A stretch of DNA of 64,000 nucleotides, taken from positions 23,977,950 through 24,041,949 of the forward strand of contig OX424569.1 in assembly GCA_949152475.1 (NCBI GenBank), given 5' to 3'. Both the position numbers and the translations under genes were made by a program. The notes beneath the pieces were generated by a model. That model was not told the DNA's origin, searched no databases, and worked only from the letters and a program-made list of their open reading frames with translations. This DNA comes from Terebella lapidaria (lineage: Eukaryota; Annelida; Polychaeta; Terebellida; Terebellidae). This document shows, piece by piece, positions 47,253 to 58,768 of the stretch (its first letter is position 1; each line of letters begins with the position of its first letter).

Positions 47253-50067
47253 ATGCCTCTGTACAAAGTATGGAACCACGACCGAACAGTGCGAAAGATG
47301 GTCGTTTGTGCGACGTTGAATGACCTGAAAGAGAAAGGTAAACAATTCCATTCACGTAAGTTATTACCATATGCTCTGATACTTCTCGTGTGCCAGGATT
47401 TCTCGTGTATAGTGAAACTGTCTTGTTTTTGCAGGGCTGGTTAAATTGAAGCTGCAATGTACTCCAGAACAACTTAGCATTGTAACCTCCTTGGACAATT
47501 CGGAAGTGGATGACGATGACGTTTTACTTGAAGCCGCTGGGGCCATACTACTCTTCCTGGAGCCAGGGCAGAAATACACTTCCGATGATTCTGTAATCAT
47601 TTTAATCAATTACCACTGTGATTAATTCTTTTGATGAAAAGTACGATCAAGTCAGTGGGGGTATTTCGGAACATAATCAGGGGAACACCGATTCACACTA
47701 TGGGAAAAACACAAGAGGACTAGTCTGTGGGATATTACTATTACCATCATATTATTGTTTCTGTATTTGAAATGCCTTCTATGGAAATATGTCTGCTTGA
47801 ACCAGGGAGAGTCACACCACGACGAAAGAACTCCAACTCGTGCAGCAGTAGCCACTGGGTCCACGATAGAGTCACCATCTTCCCAAGATGTCGGCAGCAC
47901 CCCAGTCAGAACTCCTGGACAGGAAACACACATTCCGGAAACACCACCCACTGGGTTACCGCGGTCAGGTGAGTGTAATCTACAGAAATCCGAAACCATT
48001 CCATTATCATTATTTCATCTATTGCCGCATGTTAATGAGTAATTGTGTGAGTAATTCACTTTCATATCAGATCAAATCTATCAAACAGTGACATATAACG
48101 ATAATGTTGCAGATGCTCTAGCCATTGCTAGAGAGATTGAGCAGGCACCACTACCGCCATTCGACGAGCATGTTCTGAGGATGCTGAAAGACGGTGTACC
48201 AGAGCCTGTGTGGAACAAAATCATAGGACAGAGTGCCATGTATTATTATGGGAAGTGGAAGGGCATCGGCGATTCCTCCCACTATCGTACGATAGGCCAG
48301 AAGATGTATTTTCAATACCCTGGCATTAAACAGGAAGGAAGCAGTCCATGGGTAATATAGCATCGATATTACATGTATCTGCTAATATATATGCTTAAAT
48401 CAACGTATCCTGGACACATGGAACAATATATCAGATCGAATTTTGATGTATAATTATTGATAGGGCCTATCCACTCGATTTCATTGAACGTATTGGATTT
48501 TGAATCCTTGAACAATACACACGTATGCGATATGTACGAAAATTTGACTATATCATGGCCAAAGATCAAAAACTGCATTTCAACTTTGCTGTCGTTTGCC
48601 TGATACGCAATTATCTTTATGCAACCAACCTACCCTCCACGTGTACTTTCAGTCGTTGTTCACGAAAATCTTGTCACAGAAAATACGTCACATGCGACAT
48701 AGTGACAAGAGAAAGAGTCTTGGATCTGCCCCGCAGAAGAAGCTTTTTAAGCCTGTGGATACCATCAACACACCTGGTACACCTGAGACTTCGTCTGATG
48801 AGGATATGGCGAGACATGTGTCGGAGAACCAGACCGAATGGTCGAGGAAGACGAGGAATAACCCCCACTTGAAATTGCTGTTGAAGCAAACAAGACCGGT
48901 GAGAGAGGCCATGCTCAAGGAGGACCACTCAGGTCGAATAAAGCCAATCTTCGACAGATTCCCCTGCTTCGAGGATGGTCTTTACGTATGTACAATGTAT
49001 CCATGTTCACTCTCGACTTGTCATTTAATTCAAATGCACATGAATAGTATGAGTTCCATTGTCTGTGTTCAGATCCTGTTCGAGTTCAGCAACGTCGTGG
49101 GCGCTGCAAAGGTCAAGGAGGTGTCATCCAACCTGAAGACCTTGATGTACGCAACTGAAGCCTTGATGGGTGGTCCAAGTGATTCAACAGTATGTACAGC
49201 ATATTGAAGTAACTCTCAGATAAGTATTTGTTTGGATGTCACGTGTGTACATGCTCATTTGTATATTATTTTTATGTACAGAAGGATCACAACGAACCCT
49301 TGTGGATCTTGCCCTTCATCCGTTACATTGAGGATGAAACAGCATTCCGGAAAGGCCAGAAGTCCATCGTCACAGTGAAACAGGTTTTTATCTGTTCCAA
49401 ATCATATTGTGTCATCCTATTGCAATAATCCTGCAACTGATACTTCCCAAACACCATAGATCCAACATGTTCGAGTTTTGAAGCCTTTGTGTATTCCTAA
49501 TTGAATATCATAAAATCAATGCCCATGTACCATAATAATACCTCATGAATGCACATGTACATTTATCCTTGCTGAAAGCCCTTGCCCAGTCAGGTTTTCT
49601 AGAGATATGGTTATTTCACATTATTGCTATATCGGTCGTTTGTTGCCCTCATGTTATGGAAGTCGTTCGCAGCTAAATTGAATGTCATTGATTTTATTTT
49701 GTAGGATGTGGCAGACACCGAGGTTGGGAAAGCCCTAGACACAGCCGAAAATCAGCCGCCTCACCTCGTCGTACTGACAAGCAGTGATATCGTGAGTGCC
49801 GTCTATATCGTTGGCGACAGAGTCAAAACAAAAGTGTCGATGAACAGCCTGATATGTGGCCTCATTGAATTACTGGCAGTGTACTACGTCTTCGACATAT
49901 CATACCCCAAAATATATTCTATGTTCATGGGGATCATACAATACTTTGTAATGGATGACCCATATAGGGGCGAGACGAGCAAGAAATTCAAATTCTTCGT
50001 CAAAGAAATGAAAGCTGCCATTCGGGCTATACCAAAGGCAGACCAACAAAGTGTTCCAGCTCAATGA
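47253..50067 (+). CDS. CIDE-N-like transposon accessory protein, 8 exons, 533 aa, intact
   Basis: Second gene of the CMC-type transposon; role unknown, perhaps end binding or assembly like plant TNPA. Exons: 47253-47337, 47435-47592, 47806-47968, 48071-48351, 48653-48985, 49073-49189, 49282-49383, 49705-50067. All junctions are GT-AG with matching phases and the joined frame has no stop; the least typical donors are exon 2 (GTAATC) and exon 7 (GTTTTT). Residues 1-78 (YKVWNHDRTVRKMVV, SEVDDDDVLL, LLFLEPGQKY) closely follow the CIDE-N pattern of DFF/CIDE proteins; a related PB1/ubiquitin fold is the alternative. Residues 82-135 are Thr/Pro/Ser-rich. Residues ~150-250 are a compact basic/aromatic region (YYYGKWKGIGDSSHYRTIGQKMYFQYPG). 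The C-terminal ~120 residues (VGKALDTAENQPPHLVVL, YVFDISYPKIYSMFMGIIQ) match wording I know from uncharacterised SAMD3-like proteins of fish transposons. Confidence 0.75.
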
Positions 50068-50108
50068 GATGTCTGTTGCCCGGCATGTACATGTAACCTG
50101 GCAACATA

Positions 50109-50996
50109 CAGGGTGTCCCAAGATAAAGTAGTCCCATGCAAAGTCATATGTGTGAACGGATTGTATGAATGAATCCAACGTATCTGAGGTCATTAAAGTC
50201 CAAATATTTTGGGAACCCATCACCATTACATCAGACTCGAAAGAGAGAACTTAAAGTGTGGAGGTAATAATGGTGTCAGTCGTGAACACTATTTTCCTGT
50301 ATCAGCACCTAACCTGTCATTCTATACGATTGTGATCTGGATAATATGGGCAGTAATGCAACCAACAACAGAACACCGAACATTTTTGTTGTGAAGATAT
50401 ATCTTCATATTAAACCCTTTGCCGGCTGGAGTTGCAATATCTTTTGACCTCTGGCCAACTGGAGTTGCATTTTCTTTGCGTTTTTGAGGCCCATGTATAA
50501 GTCATTGTCATCCTCACCAGAAAGAGGAGGACATTCTGTTTCCCATACAACAATAATCTGCATTTAACACTAAATAATTAGTTTTGTATGAAATGTCAAA
50601 CCCACTGATACCTAAGAATTCTCAAATTAATTCAGACTCTCACGGGTGCCTCCGAAATTAACTCAGCTAGCAAAGGGCCAATGTACGTCAGGAATATTTA
50701 GTATGGAATATCAATGATTAAAGGTTTCACGCATGCGCACTACATAGAAATTGATGGAGAACAGTTACTCCAAACGAACATATCCTTTTCCACATTATTC
50801 TGTAGCCTATAATACATCAATATACACAACTGCTTTGATCTACTTATTGCTACTTGATGATGTACGGTATTCATTGGGTGTCTGTATGGCTTTATTGATA
50901 TTTTACCCACAACTTGGACGATGTAGCATGCTTCTGCTTCTGATGGTTTTGTGTCATCGTTATAAACCAGGGGCTATTTTATCTTGGGACACCCTG
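50109..50996. mobile_element. Mariner-like 888-bp MITE
   Basis: CAGGGTGTCCCAAGATAAA at the left is inverted at the right (TTTATCTTGGGACACCCTG, two bases offset by an insertion), with TA on both sides (50107-50108, 50997-50998). Such ends are typical of Tc1/mariner elements. No transposase frame is left. It landed 42 bases after the stop codon of the accessory gene. Confidence 0.75.
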
Positions 50997-51259
50997 TACA
51001 TATAGGCTAGCGATGAATTATTTACGGCAGTTCGACAATAATATTCGTAGCTGTACATGTAGATAATTCCTGTACACAGATTTTTTTTTTCAGAATAATT
51101 AGATGTGCAACCAATGATACTGAAAACACTGAAAAAAACCAAACAATGTGAATAACTTAGCAACTCTGTTTCATGTCATATTGTGGTAGTATTGTTGAAA
51201 ATTGTGGAGTCAAGTTACCCGACCTTGCTTGGGTTTTGGAATGCATTTGAAATTGTCAC

Positions 51260-51513
51260 CAGTTTTCCTGAACATGCGTGTTCAAATGTTGTGATTTAAC
51301 ATGTATTTTGTGTTCAATAAACGTAACATTGCATTGAACGCCTGACGTGTATTCTTTTTGAACACCTGTGACGTGTTCTGTGAATCATTAACGGAGGGGT
51401 CGCCAGTCTGAACACCAGTGTTCTAATTTCACATTTGAACGCCAGTTACGCGTTCAATAAGTGTAACAACCAAGTGTTCATATAAGTGTTCTAGGATTGA
51501 ACATTTGAATTTA
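51260..51513. promoter_or_regulatory. Right subterminal palindromes of the CMC-type transposon
   Basis: TGAACATGCGTGTTCA at 51269-51284, then further TGAACACC.GTG..GTGTTC and TGAACACCAGTGTTCT copies, mirror the left end. ACGCGTTC words also recur at both ends. Confidence 0.6.
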
Positions 51514-52558
51514 CAGTGTAGAAATCCGGAAAATATCAGTGTTTTGGCGGACTATGACGTCACAATGGTTGGTCACGTGACCCTGGGTCTGAGGTCTATA
51601 AAAGCCCCCGCTTCACAGCGGACGGCGGAGTTGGTGTCCTGACGTCGACCTGTGCAGACCCCTTCTCCCATAGCAGAGTACTCCCTTGCTCCGGCTTGTG
51701 TCATACCAGATGATAGCAGTTAAGTCTTCTGACTGTGCACTTGGAAAATAAACTTCAACCGAGTTGTTTTTCCGTGTTGGTTAGGGAACTGGAATTTATG
51801 ATAAAGTTAGTTCACCGGAAAAGAAAGTAATACGGAGAAAAGGGAGATAAGTCCACAGTCGGTTAAGACCAAGTTGTAACGACGTCTTAGGGTGATCCAA
51901 GAACCCAGATCACCAAGGAAGGAGACGGAGACGGAGGTGGAATTCAACGGAGCAACTACGGAGGCGGTACCGGACGGAGCAGTTGCAGAGACGGGAACGA
52001 CGAAGCAGTTGCAGAGGCGGTACCGGACGACGGAGTAGCAGAGGCAGTACCTGATGGAGCGGTTGCGGCAACCGGAAGTGAGAACACTCCCGAGATTCTC
52101 CATTTCAGGTGCAGTCGCAGGTTGCGGTGAGGCGGAGCCAACCGGAGCAGTTTGCAGTGAGGCGGAACCTGGCAGAGCGGTTGCAGTATTCGGAAACGGC
52201 AACGTTCCCGGATTCTCTATTCCAGGTGCAGTCGCAGTTGCAGTAAGGCGGAAAACGACGGAGCTGTTGCAGTAAAGCGGTATCCCGACGGAGCAGTTGC
52301 AGTACCCGGAGACGGAAACGCCTCCGGATTCTTACTTTACAAGAGCAGTTGCAGATTGACAGTCGGACAACGGTTAAGAGGTCCATTCCAGACCACGCTA
52401 CCAACCTTCAGAGACTTCTAGCCGGAGTTCAACCGTACAGCAGTAGCAGTTTCCCGGAGTTTTACCGTTTCAGCTCCGGTTAAATAACAACTCACCCACC
52501 TCCCTAGAAAACCGGTTCATCAAGACGTCACAGAAGGGTGAAGAACCCGTTACACCAT

Positions 52559-54910
52559 AGAAACGTAAAATATGGTAGGGGAGGGCTATGCAGACCTACT
52601 CCTTAGGCATTCTATATGTGTAGGCCTACCAGTCTTCTGAAACAAACACAGGGTAGATATAGGCCTAATCAGTACATTTTTTCGACTCCTGTGGCAGAAA
52701 GTGATATCAAATATATTTACGAAAGTAAAAATGTTATGACTAATCATTATCATTAGGCCTACTGGTCAGTCAATCACCCTTGACAATTCCCTATTTCATG
52801 TAAAATGACAGCCCTTGTACACCATACGATCGCCCAATTGTGCAGATCCAACAAACGCGCCTATAGATATAATGACACAGTAACTAGGCCCATACAATCT
52901 AAGATACATCGATTGACTTTGTGAAAATAAACCAGGTCAATATAGATCTAATATAATATGAATATATATAAAACAGCCAATAATACCTTTGTGTCCTAGT
53001 TTATTTTGAGCAAGTGGATGTATCTAAGCTATAGTCCCTTACACGTCAAATGTGTTTGATGGATATGCCCTAGCGGCCGACCATATGGTGTACCAGGGCA
53101 GTCATTCTTGCATCATGTAATTCAGCGGGATAAAATTTTGACACTTGGGAAAATGATATTCATTACAAACTTGGAACCGATTATTGAAACCGAATAAATA
53201 TTATTCAAACTTGGAATATTGAATCTATGTATATATTATTTCAACTGGGAAGAAATTATTACAACCGGTATAGAAAGTATAAAATTATAGGAATCAGTAA
53301 TGAATATTTTTTTTTATTTAATTAATTCATTCTTGGGAATCCCAATTCGTTTCAAAATAAATAAATACTTCAGATAATAACTTATTGAAACGGGGTAAAA
53401 CATTAACACCATAACAGAAGGATAGACAAAAATTTATTTCTTATTTGAATATTTTTCTCAGTCTAACTTATTAGTGGTTTAAAAAATATTTCAGGTTTGA
53501 ATAATGTTTTCCCGGTTTATACTGTAACTTACTTATTCCCGATTGTTATTATATGTGTACAGCTTTACTAAGCTAGGTATTTAAAACTGAATAGGCCTAA
53601 CAGTAAAAAAGTGCCATATATGCCTAACATGACCCCAGGTCTTTTATTTCTTGCTTGACGGAGTGGTGTGCCCCATACTCCCCTACATATACTCACAAAC
53701 GCTTAAAACTCCGTGGCAGACGTCAAAACTATTTAGTGTGGTTCAGATCACTGTTCAGAGATAGATTTTCAGCTGTGAGCCTTTCAAAATGTCTCTTGAA
53801 ACAAGGTATATGTTAAGCAGCATGGTGCTGCAAAAAAGAATAGAATATCTGACTGTATGGTATTTAATAATAAATACACGTATTTAACGTTGAGTACACA
53901 TATTTAATATTGAGTACGTGTATTCAGCATTGAGTACGTGTATTCAGCATTGAGTACGTGTATTTAATATACAAATATGTATACGATGATGGTGAGCGGT
54001 TTGGTGTTGTTCATTTCTCACATACATTCTACCCTTCTATAACGGGCTCACGTCGTGTAAAATAATGTCATCATTAGATATATAAAGTGATATTGGCAGA
54101 AAAACTTTTTCTTTTTCTAAGTCAATTACACATATGCCTGCATGTGGTCTCATAAAAATAGGTTAAAAGACAAACTATGCTTGATCAGATGGATAAATCA
54201 AGCATATGACAGTACCAGCAGCCGCTAGTAGCAGCCGAAATAACAAAAATGCCAGTACGATTCAAATCTGCGCTGGGTTCGATAGCTCTGCGTGCAGTCC
54301 TTTCCACACGCAAGAAATTCTGCGCCTGCGAGGCCTCGCATATCGAGCGTGCGTGTCGAGAAACGGATTTTTCCCTCTGCGTCGGTTCAGCGACCGCTCG
54401 CAATGATCTGCGACCGCTCGCAAGGGTTGCGTGTGCTTCGAGAAACGGGCCACGCCTTACGCCTCACGCTTCACGCACGGCAACCAACCCAAAATAATAA
54501 CGAAAACGGAATATCACTCTTTATACCTCTCTATACCTTTGTAACGTTGGACGCCCGCTACCTAGGGCGCAAGCGCCCCGCGCGATGGCACGGTCACGGC
54601 GGGCGTCGTGATGACTGAAACTACAACCAGGCAACAGTCCGTCCAGACAAATCCGGCTGTCATACATCACATCACAATACATCATAGACATACAAATTAC
54701 ATTATACATCAGTTATGGTAATGTAGCCGTATGCGGAGCCTAAGATGCCATATGAGCGGCACCACTGCCACGGGGATGGAACCTGCGATCCAAGGACAAG
54801 CCCCCTCCTGGGCCCCCATTAGCAATTTTCCCCTGGGCTTTTCTGGCCCACTAGCCGGAAAGGGACGTTGAACCCATGGCCAAGTCACGATGCAAAAGAC
54901 ACAGACCTTA
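52559..54910. other. AT-rich intergenic sequence with repeats
   Basis: No gene recognised. It holds a 20-bp minisatellite at 53,889-53,968, CG-rich MITE-like sequence at 54,250-54,480 (related to 41,521-41,690), and a stretch at 54,720-54,900 that reads GGTTCCATCCCC on the minus strand, a possible but weak polymerase III B box. Confidence 0.4.
53889..53968. repeat. 20-bp minisatellite, 4 copies
   Basis: Units of ATTGAGTACGTGTATTCAGC; the two central copies are identical and the outer ones carry TATTTAAT ends. Confidence 0.9.
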
Positions 54911-57900
54911 GGGGCCGGTCATTATTTACTGGGTGAGGGGGGGGGGGGGGGTGGATGGTTTTTCCGAGAAATGAGTTTTCAAATTTTGACCCCCCCCCCC
55001 CCACCGATATCAAAAAACAATCTATGACACCCCCACCAAGATCCAAAATGAAAGTATGACCCCCCCCCCCCCCCCAATCCTCATTTCTATTGAAACAATT
55101 GTGACTTTTGTCGCAAATTTATGATACTATGAGGTCAGCGAATATTATGATTTATCCTCTTCGTGTAACCACCATTCATTCGCTTCAAGTGTGAATGCCA
55201 TTACAACAATTATTACTTGTAAGCATACTATATATGGGCACTTCATTATGACAGGTGTTAGCCAGACCCTCCCCCCCCCCCCCCACATCTCTATCCAGGA
55301 TCACTTTCCCCCGAATACTAGCATTAGACGTGGAATCAATACCCAGTATTAAGTATTCCGAGCAAACAAAACAGGGTCCGTTCAATATCCAATCTCATAG
55401 TCCGGGGACAGGAAGTCATTTCAGGCATACGAAGTGAGAGAAAACAAAAATGACAGGGAAACTCATGAACCCCCCAAAATGGCCATTAGGAGGTGAAATC
55501 AGGTGTTCCGAAAAGAGTGAGCATTTCCTGCCCCACTAGTGGCACCCGTCATGAATTCCCCAAAATTAACATGAAAATAGATCTAGTTGCATGGCAGACA
55601 TGGATTTGCTGTATCTATCCAAAAGATCATGATGACGTCCATAGAATTTCTTAAACGCAGCTATAAGTCTTGGTAAAACATATCCTTGTGGCAGCAGTTT
55701 AGAGACTAGCTGGGCACTTCGATAGACAAAGTCCTCATATTTGCAACTAGCTCTGGAATAGCGTATAAGTTGAGAAACAAACACACCATATGCCGGTGAC
55801 ATAGGAATGTTGCTGCTTAGAAAAGGAAATTGACTATGGAAAAATTGAAATCATCACGTTTGTCATATAATCTAGTTGATAGGTTAGAATCATTATCAAT
55901 CTCCAACCTCAGGTCTAGATAGTTGGAAAAATTAGTGGAGTCTGTAGTATCTTTAATTTCAAGTTCCTTAGGATATATGAATCCAAATAATCACCAAACT
56001 TGGGATTATTTAGCGACAATACATCATCTATGTATCGGAAAGTGAAATTAAAATTACATGTTAGTTTCTTAGAACCTCCTCGTTGTAAATGTTGGATAAA
56101 ATCTGATTCATATGAGTATAAAAACAGGTCTGCCAATAATGCTGCACAGTTTGTACCCATGGGAATACCAATAGTTTGTTGAAATATTCGACCACCAAAT
56201 TCCACAAAAATATTATCAATCAGAAAATTAACCATATTTACCACATCTATTTCAGTATATTTGTATGGGGCATCAGAGTCGCCTTTAACAAAATAAGCGG
56301 TATTATATTTAACTACAATATAGTGGTACCGACGTTGTCCCTTTTTAGAGAAAAATGAATTATAGATTAGTTTTTTAAGCTGAGACTTCAGTTCAGAATG
56401 AGGTATAGTTATGTACAAAGTGGAGAATTCAAATGTTTTGATAGACGTTACTTTTGAAAGTGTGTGAGCATGTAGATATTCCAATAAAGATTTATAATTT
56501 TTTAATATCCACATTTGGTTTATACCACTTCTAGAATAGATGGTTTTGGAGTATTTTTGGAGACCATGTTTAATTTTAGACAATATAACAGTTAATATTT
56601 TAGAAAGGGCTTTGGTAGAACATGACGCTGAACCTGAAATATATCTTTGTTTGTGTGGATTTTTGTGCAACTTTGGGATCCAATATAAGTTTGGTAGATT
56701 AGAATCTTTACATGGGGTAGTAATACCAAACGAATGCAATACAGACACATGATTTGATAAGATATCCTGTTTGGGCACAGTAATGGCTTGGTATGCACTA
56801 TTGGAATTAGTATTGTTGGCAATACCCAGTTCGTCAAACGGACACTGTATACAGTATGCTTTACAAACAAAAACAGCATTATTAGAAGCTTTATCTGCAG
56901 GGACAATGACGAACCTTTCTTGAAGTTTCAACAAACTATTAGTAACCACGGGATCATTGAAGACAGTGCCAGCGCATTTTCTTTCATGCGCATTTTCTTT
57001 TTCACTACACAGGCCATCGTTTCGGAGCCCACTTGAAACACTCGAGACCTCAAAGATCATTCCGTTGATTCTTTGAAATTTTTGATGGAATGGAAAAAAT
57101 ATATGAAAACCCTCACGGACTAACTGGACACCATAGCGAACTCGCAAAAATACAGGGCTCTTCCACATATCATTGATGAGTGCTCATGGATGAATCAGTG
57201 AATCGGGCCATTCAGAACTGTTTTTTTTCTAGTCTTGAATCCGGTCTGTGTTGGCTCTATGATGAGCTCATAATGTTCTGCCACCATCCGAATCATGTGA
57301 GTCAGATTCACTACCCGAATCATCCGGGCCGATCCAGGACTATTTCGCCATTCTGTGTGGAAAGATCCATGTCTTTTACATGGTGGTTTGTGATAGTCCT
57401 GCGGTTTTTGGGGAATATCCTCAGTGGGGTCATGTGTTGACAAAATTTTGAGTGGAAAACCGGTCTGTGGTTCTGACATGCTAGTTCGGGTTCATCGGAA
57501 GGGATGATATGTTGCTCAGGGTGGTATGGACTGGTTGATCCGTGGTTTGTTTGTGACAGGATCCTGCTGATCTGGGTTCGTCCTTGCTGGCACCGTGTTC
57601 AGCTGTAGTGCTGCTCCGTTAGGTCCAAAGTTGATTCTTGGTGACAATGTTCCAATCTGAAACATATCTGGGCTCAATATTGATACTTGTGGGTAGCCAT
57701 ATAATCATAACATTTCAGATTTACTCCCAGGCAATAGAGCTCACGAGCCAATTGGCTGATGAAAATCTGTATAACAATATTGAAATATGCAAATTGGCTC
57801 CTGAAAATTGTTGAATAGGAGCGAAATAGGAGCCTTTGGCTCGTGGATAAAATTATAGTTTTTAAGCCCTGATGCACACGGTGCGGCATCTCTTGATGTT

Positions 57901-58195
57901 GGTGTTCCTGGATGGTCCACTGCAGGATCCGGTTTCAGTGAAATTATGGTTTTACTGAAAAAAAACTCCATTGCGTACTCCAATCAGTCCATGTAGTTGA
58001 TTGTTTTCACCTAATTATTTAACTATTTTACCATTCAGATTTTCCCAAAATAACTCAATTTTAAACTCCGACCCCCCCCCCCCCCCCCCAGTCCCATCGA
58101 AAATAAAAGTATGACCCCCCCAATAATGTTGAAAATGAAAGTGTGACCCCCCAGTTTTTACCCAACCCCCCACCTGATAAATAATGACCGGCCCC
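54911..58195. mobile_element. Harbinger-like TIR element carrying a Penelope-like insert
   Basis: The left end GGGGCCGGTCATTATTTA and the right end TAAATAATGACCGGCCCC are inverted, with TTA on both sides (54908-54910, 58196-58198), the TWA target of PIF/Harbinger elements. Next to both ends are C-tract units of the form AAAATGAAAGTATGACCCCCC, in the same orientation at both ends. No Harbinger gene is present. The middle is largely a Penelope-like retroelement, so the element is non-autonomous and probably grew by insertion. Confidence 0.7.
55566..57168 (-). pseudogene. Penelope-like reverse transcriptase, broken
   Basis: Read on the minus strand from ~57,168: PADKASNNAVFVCKAYC, YWIPKLHKNPHKQRYIS, FEFSTLYITIPHSELK, then FGGRIFQQTIGIPMGTNC and FRYIDDVLSLNNPKFGDYLD. 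The palm Asp pair sits in YIDD. A second frame, 55,566-55,802, carries the end of the family (SPAYGVFVSQLIRYSRAS, KFYGRHHDLLDRY). The wording fits Penelope-like elements, which lack LTRs and a capsid. The frame is lost at least once between 55,802 and 55,920. I do not see a GIY-YIG endonuclease. Sequence to ~57,480 may be the 5' part. Confidence 0.75.
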
Positions 58196-58198
58196 TTA

Positions 58199-58385
58199 AG
58201 GGTCCGTTTTGGAGGAATGGGGAACGACCCCTGGACTTACTGACTATATTGAACGCTCCAAAATTTTGAATAAACCTTAATAAACAAGCTAAAATTTTGA
58301 ACGAGGTGTTCCAGAAAGGGTGATGACCTTGGAAGGTCATCCCCGAAAGGGACGGTGTGCCAGTCTTCGGTATACAATTACAGTT

Positions 58386-58388
<3 letters not shown>
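58199..58388. other. Short spacer between the TIR element and the LINE tail
   Basis: No feature recognised beyond GAAAGGGACGG-type words that also occur left of the TIR element. Confidence 0.4.
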
Positions 58389-58431
<43 letters not shown>

Positions 58432-58768
58432 CTTTATTGCATATAATCAGTGATGTACATAATATTGCTCAATTTTCACACCAAAATAGAATACAATATA
58501 TCTATAAATATAAAGCAATCAGATTCCACACAAATAAGAACATTATCGCTTGATAGTACATAATGCAGAGGGCATGCAGTCTTATACAGCAAGACAAGAG
58601 TTTAATTCGGCCACAGGGTACAGTGTCTTTACACACGTGAGCATGAATTATTAATAGTGACGGAGATATTATAGCAGAATGATATAATATTGTACTTACA
58701 TGCAAATATGTTCATACAATACGATTGTATCGAAACACTATGTGACGTAGTATTCATATTACATTTAT

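Larger units (their letters stand above)
42032..51518 (+). mobile_element. 9.5-kb two-gene CMC/CACTA-type DNA transposon
   Basis: The ends are CACTGCAAAT and ATTTACAGTG, flanked by TA on both sides. The interrupted LTR reads GTTTTTA before and TAGAAATCC after, while copy 1 has GTTTTTGGAAATTCC uninterrupted, so the insertion edges are firm. Inside are a TNP2-like transposase (43,681-46,133) and an accessory gene (47,253-50,067) in the same orientation. Both sub-ends are rich in TGAACAC..GTGTTCA palindromes. CACTG ends and TNP2-like wording point to the CACTA-Mirage-Chapaev group; the 2-bp TA duplication is more like Mirage than classical CACTA. A mariner-like MITE has inserted at 50,109-50,996. 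The transposase is broken, so the copy cannot move by itself. Confidence 0.8.
41699..52554 (+). mobile_element. Solo LTR fossil, copy 2, split by a DNA transposon
   Basis: Same family as copy 1 but in plus orientation. It begins TGTAACGG at 41,699 and ends CCGTTACA at 52,554, flanked by CCAT (41695-41698 and 52555-52558). It is interrupted by the CMC-type transposon at 42,032-51,518. TATAAAA lies at 51597-51603 and AATAAA at 51747-51752. Without the insertion it is about 1.37 kb, longer than copy 1 because of extra GGAGNNGTTGCAG-type units. It carries no genes of its own. Confidence 0.8.

Noticed and set aside
54720-54900. A second tRNA-derived SINE
   Set aside because: Only a B-box-like word is visible; no convincing A box or tail.
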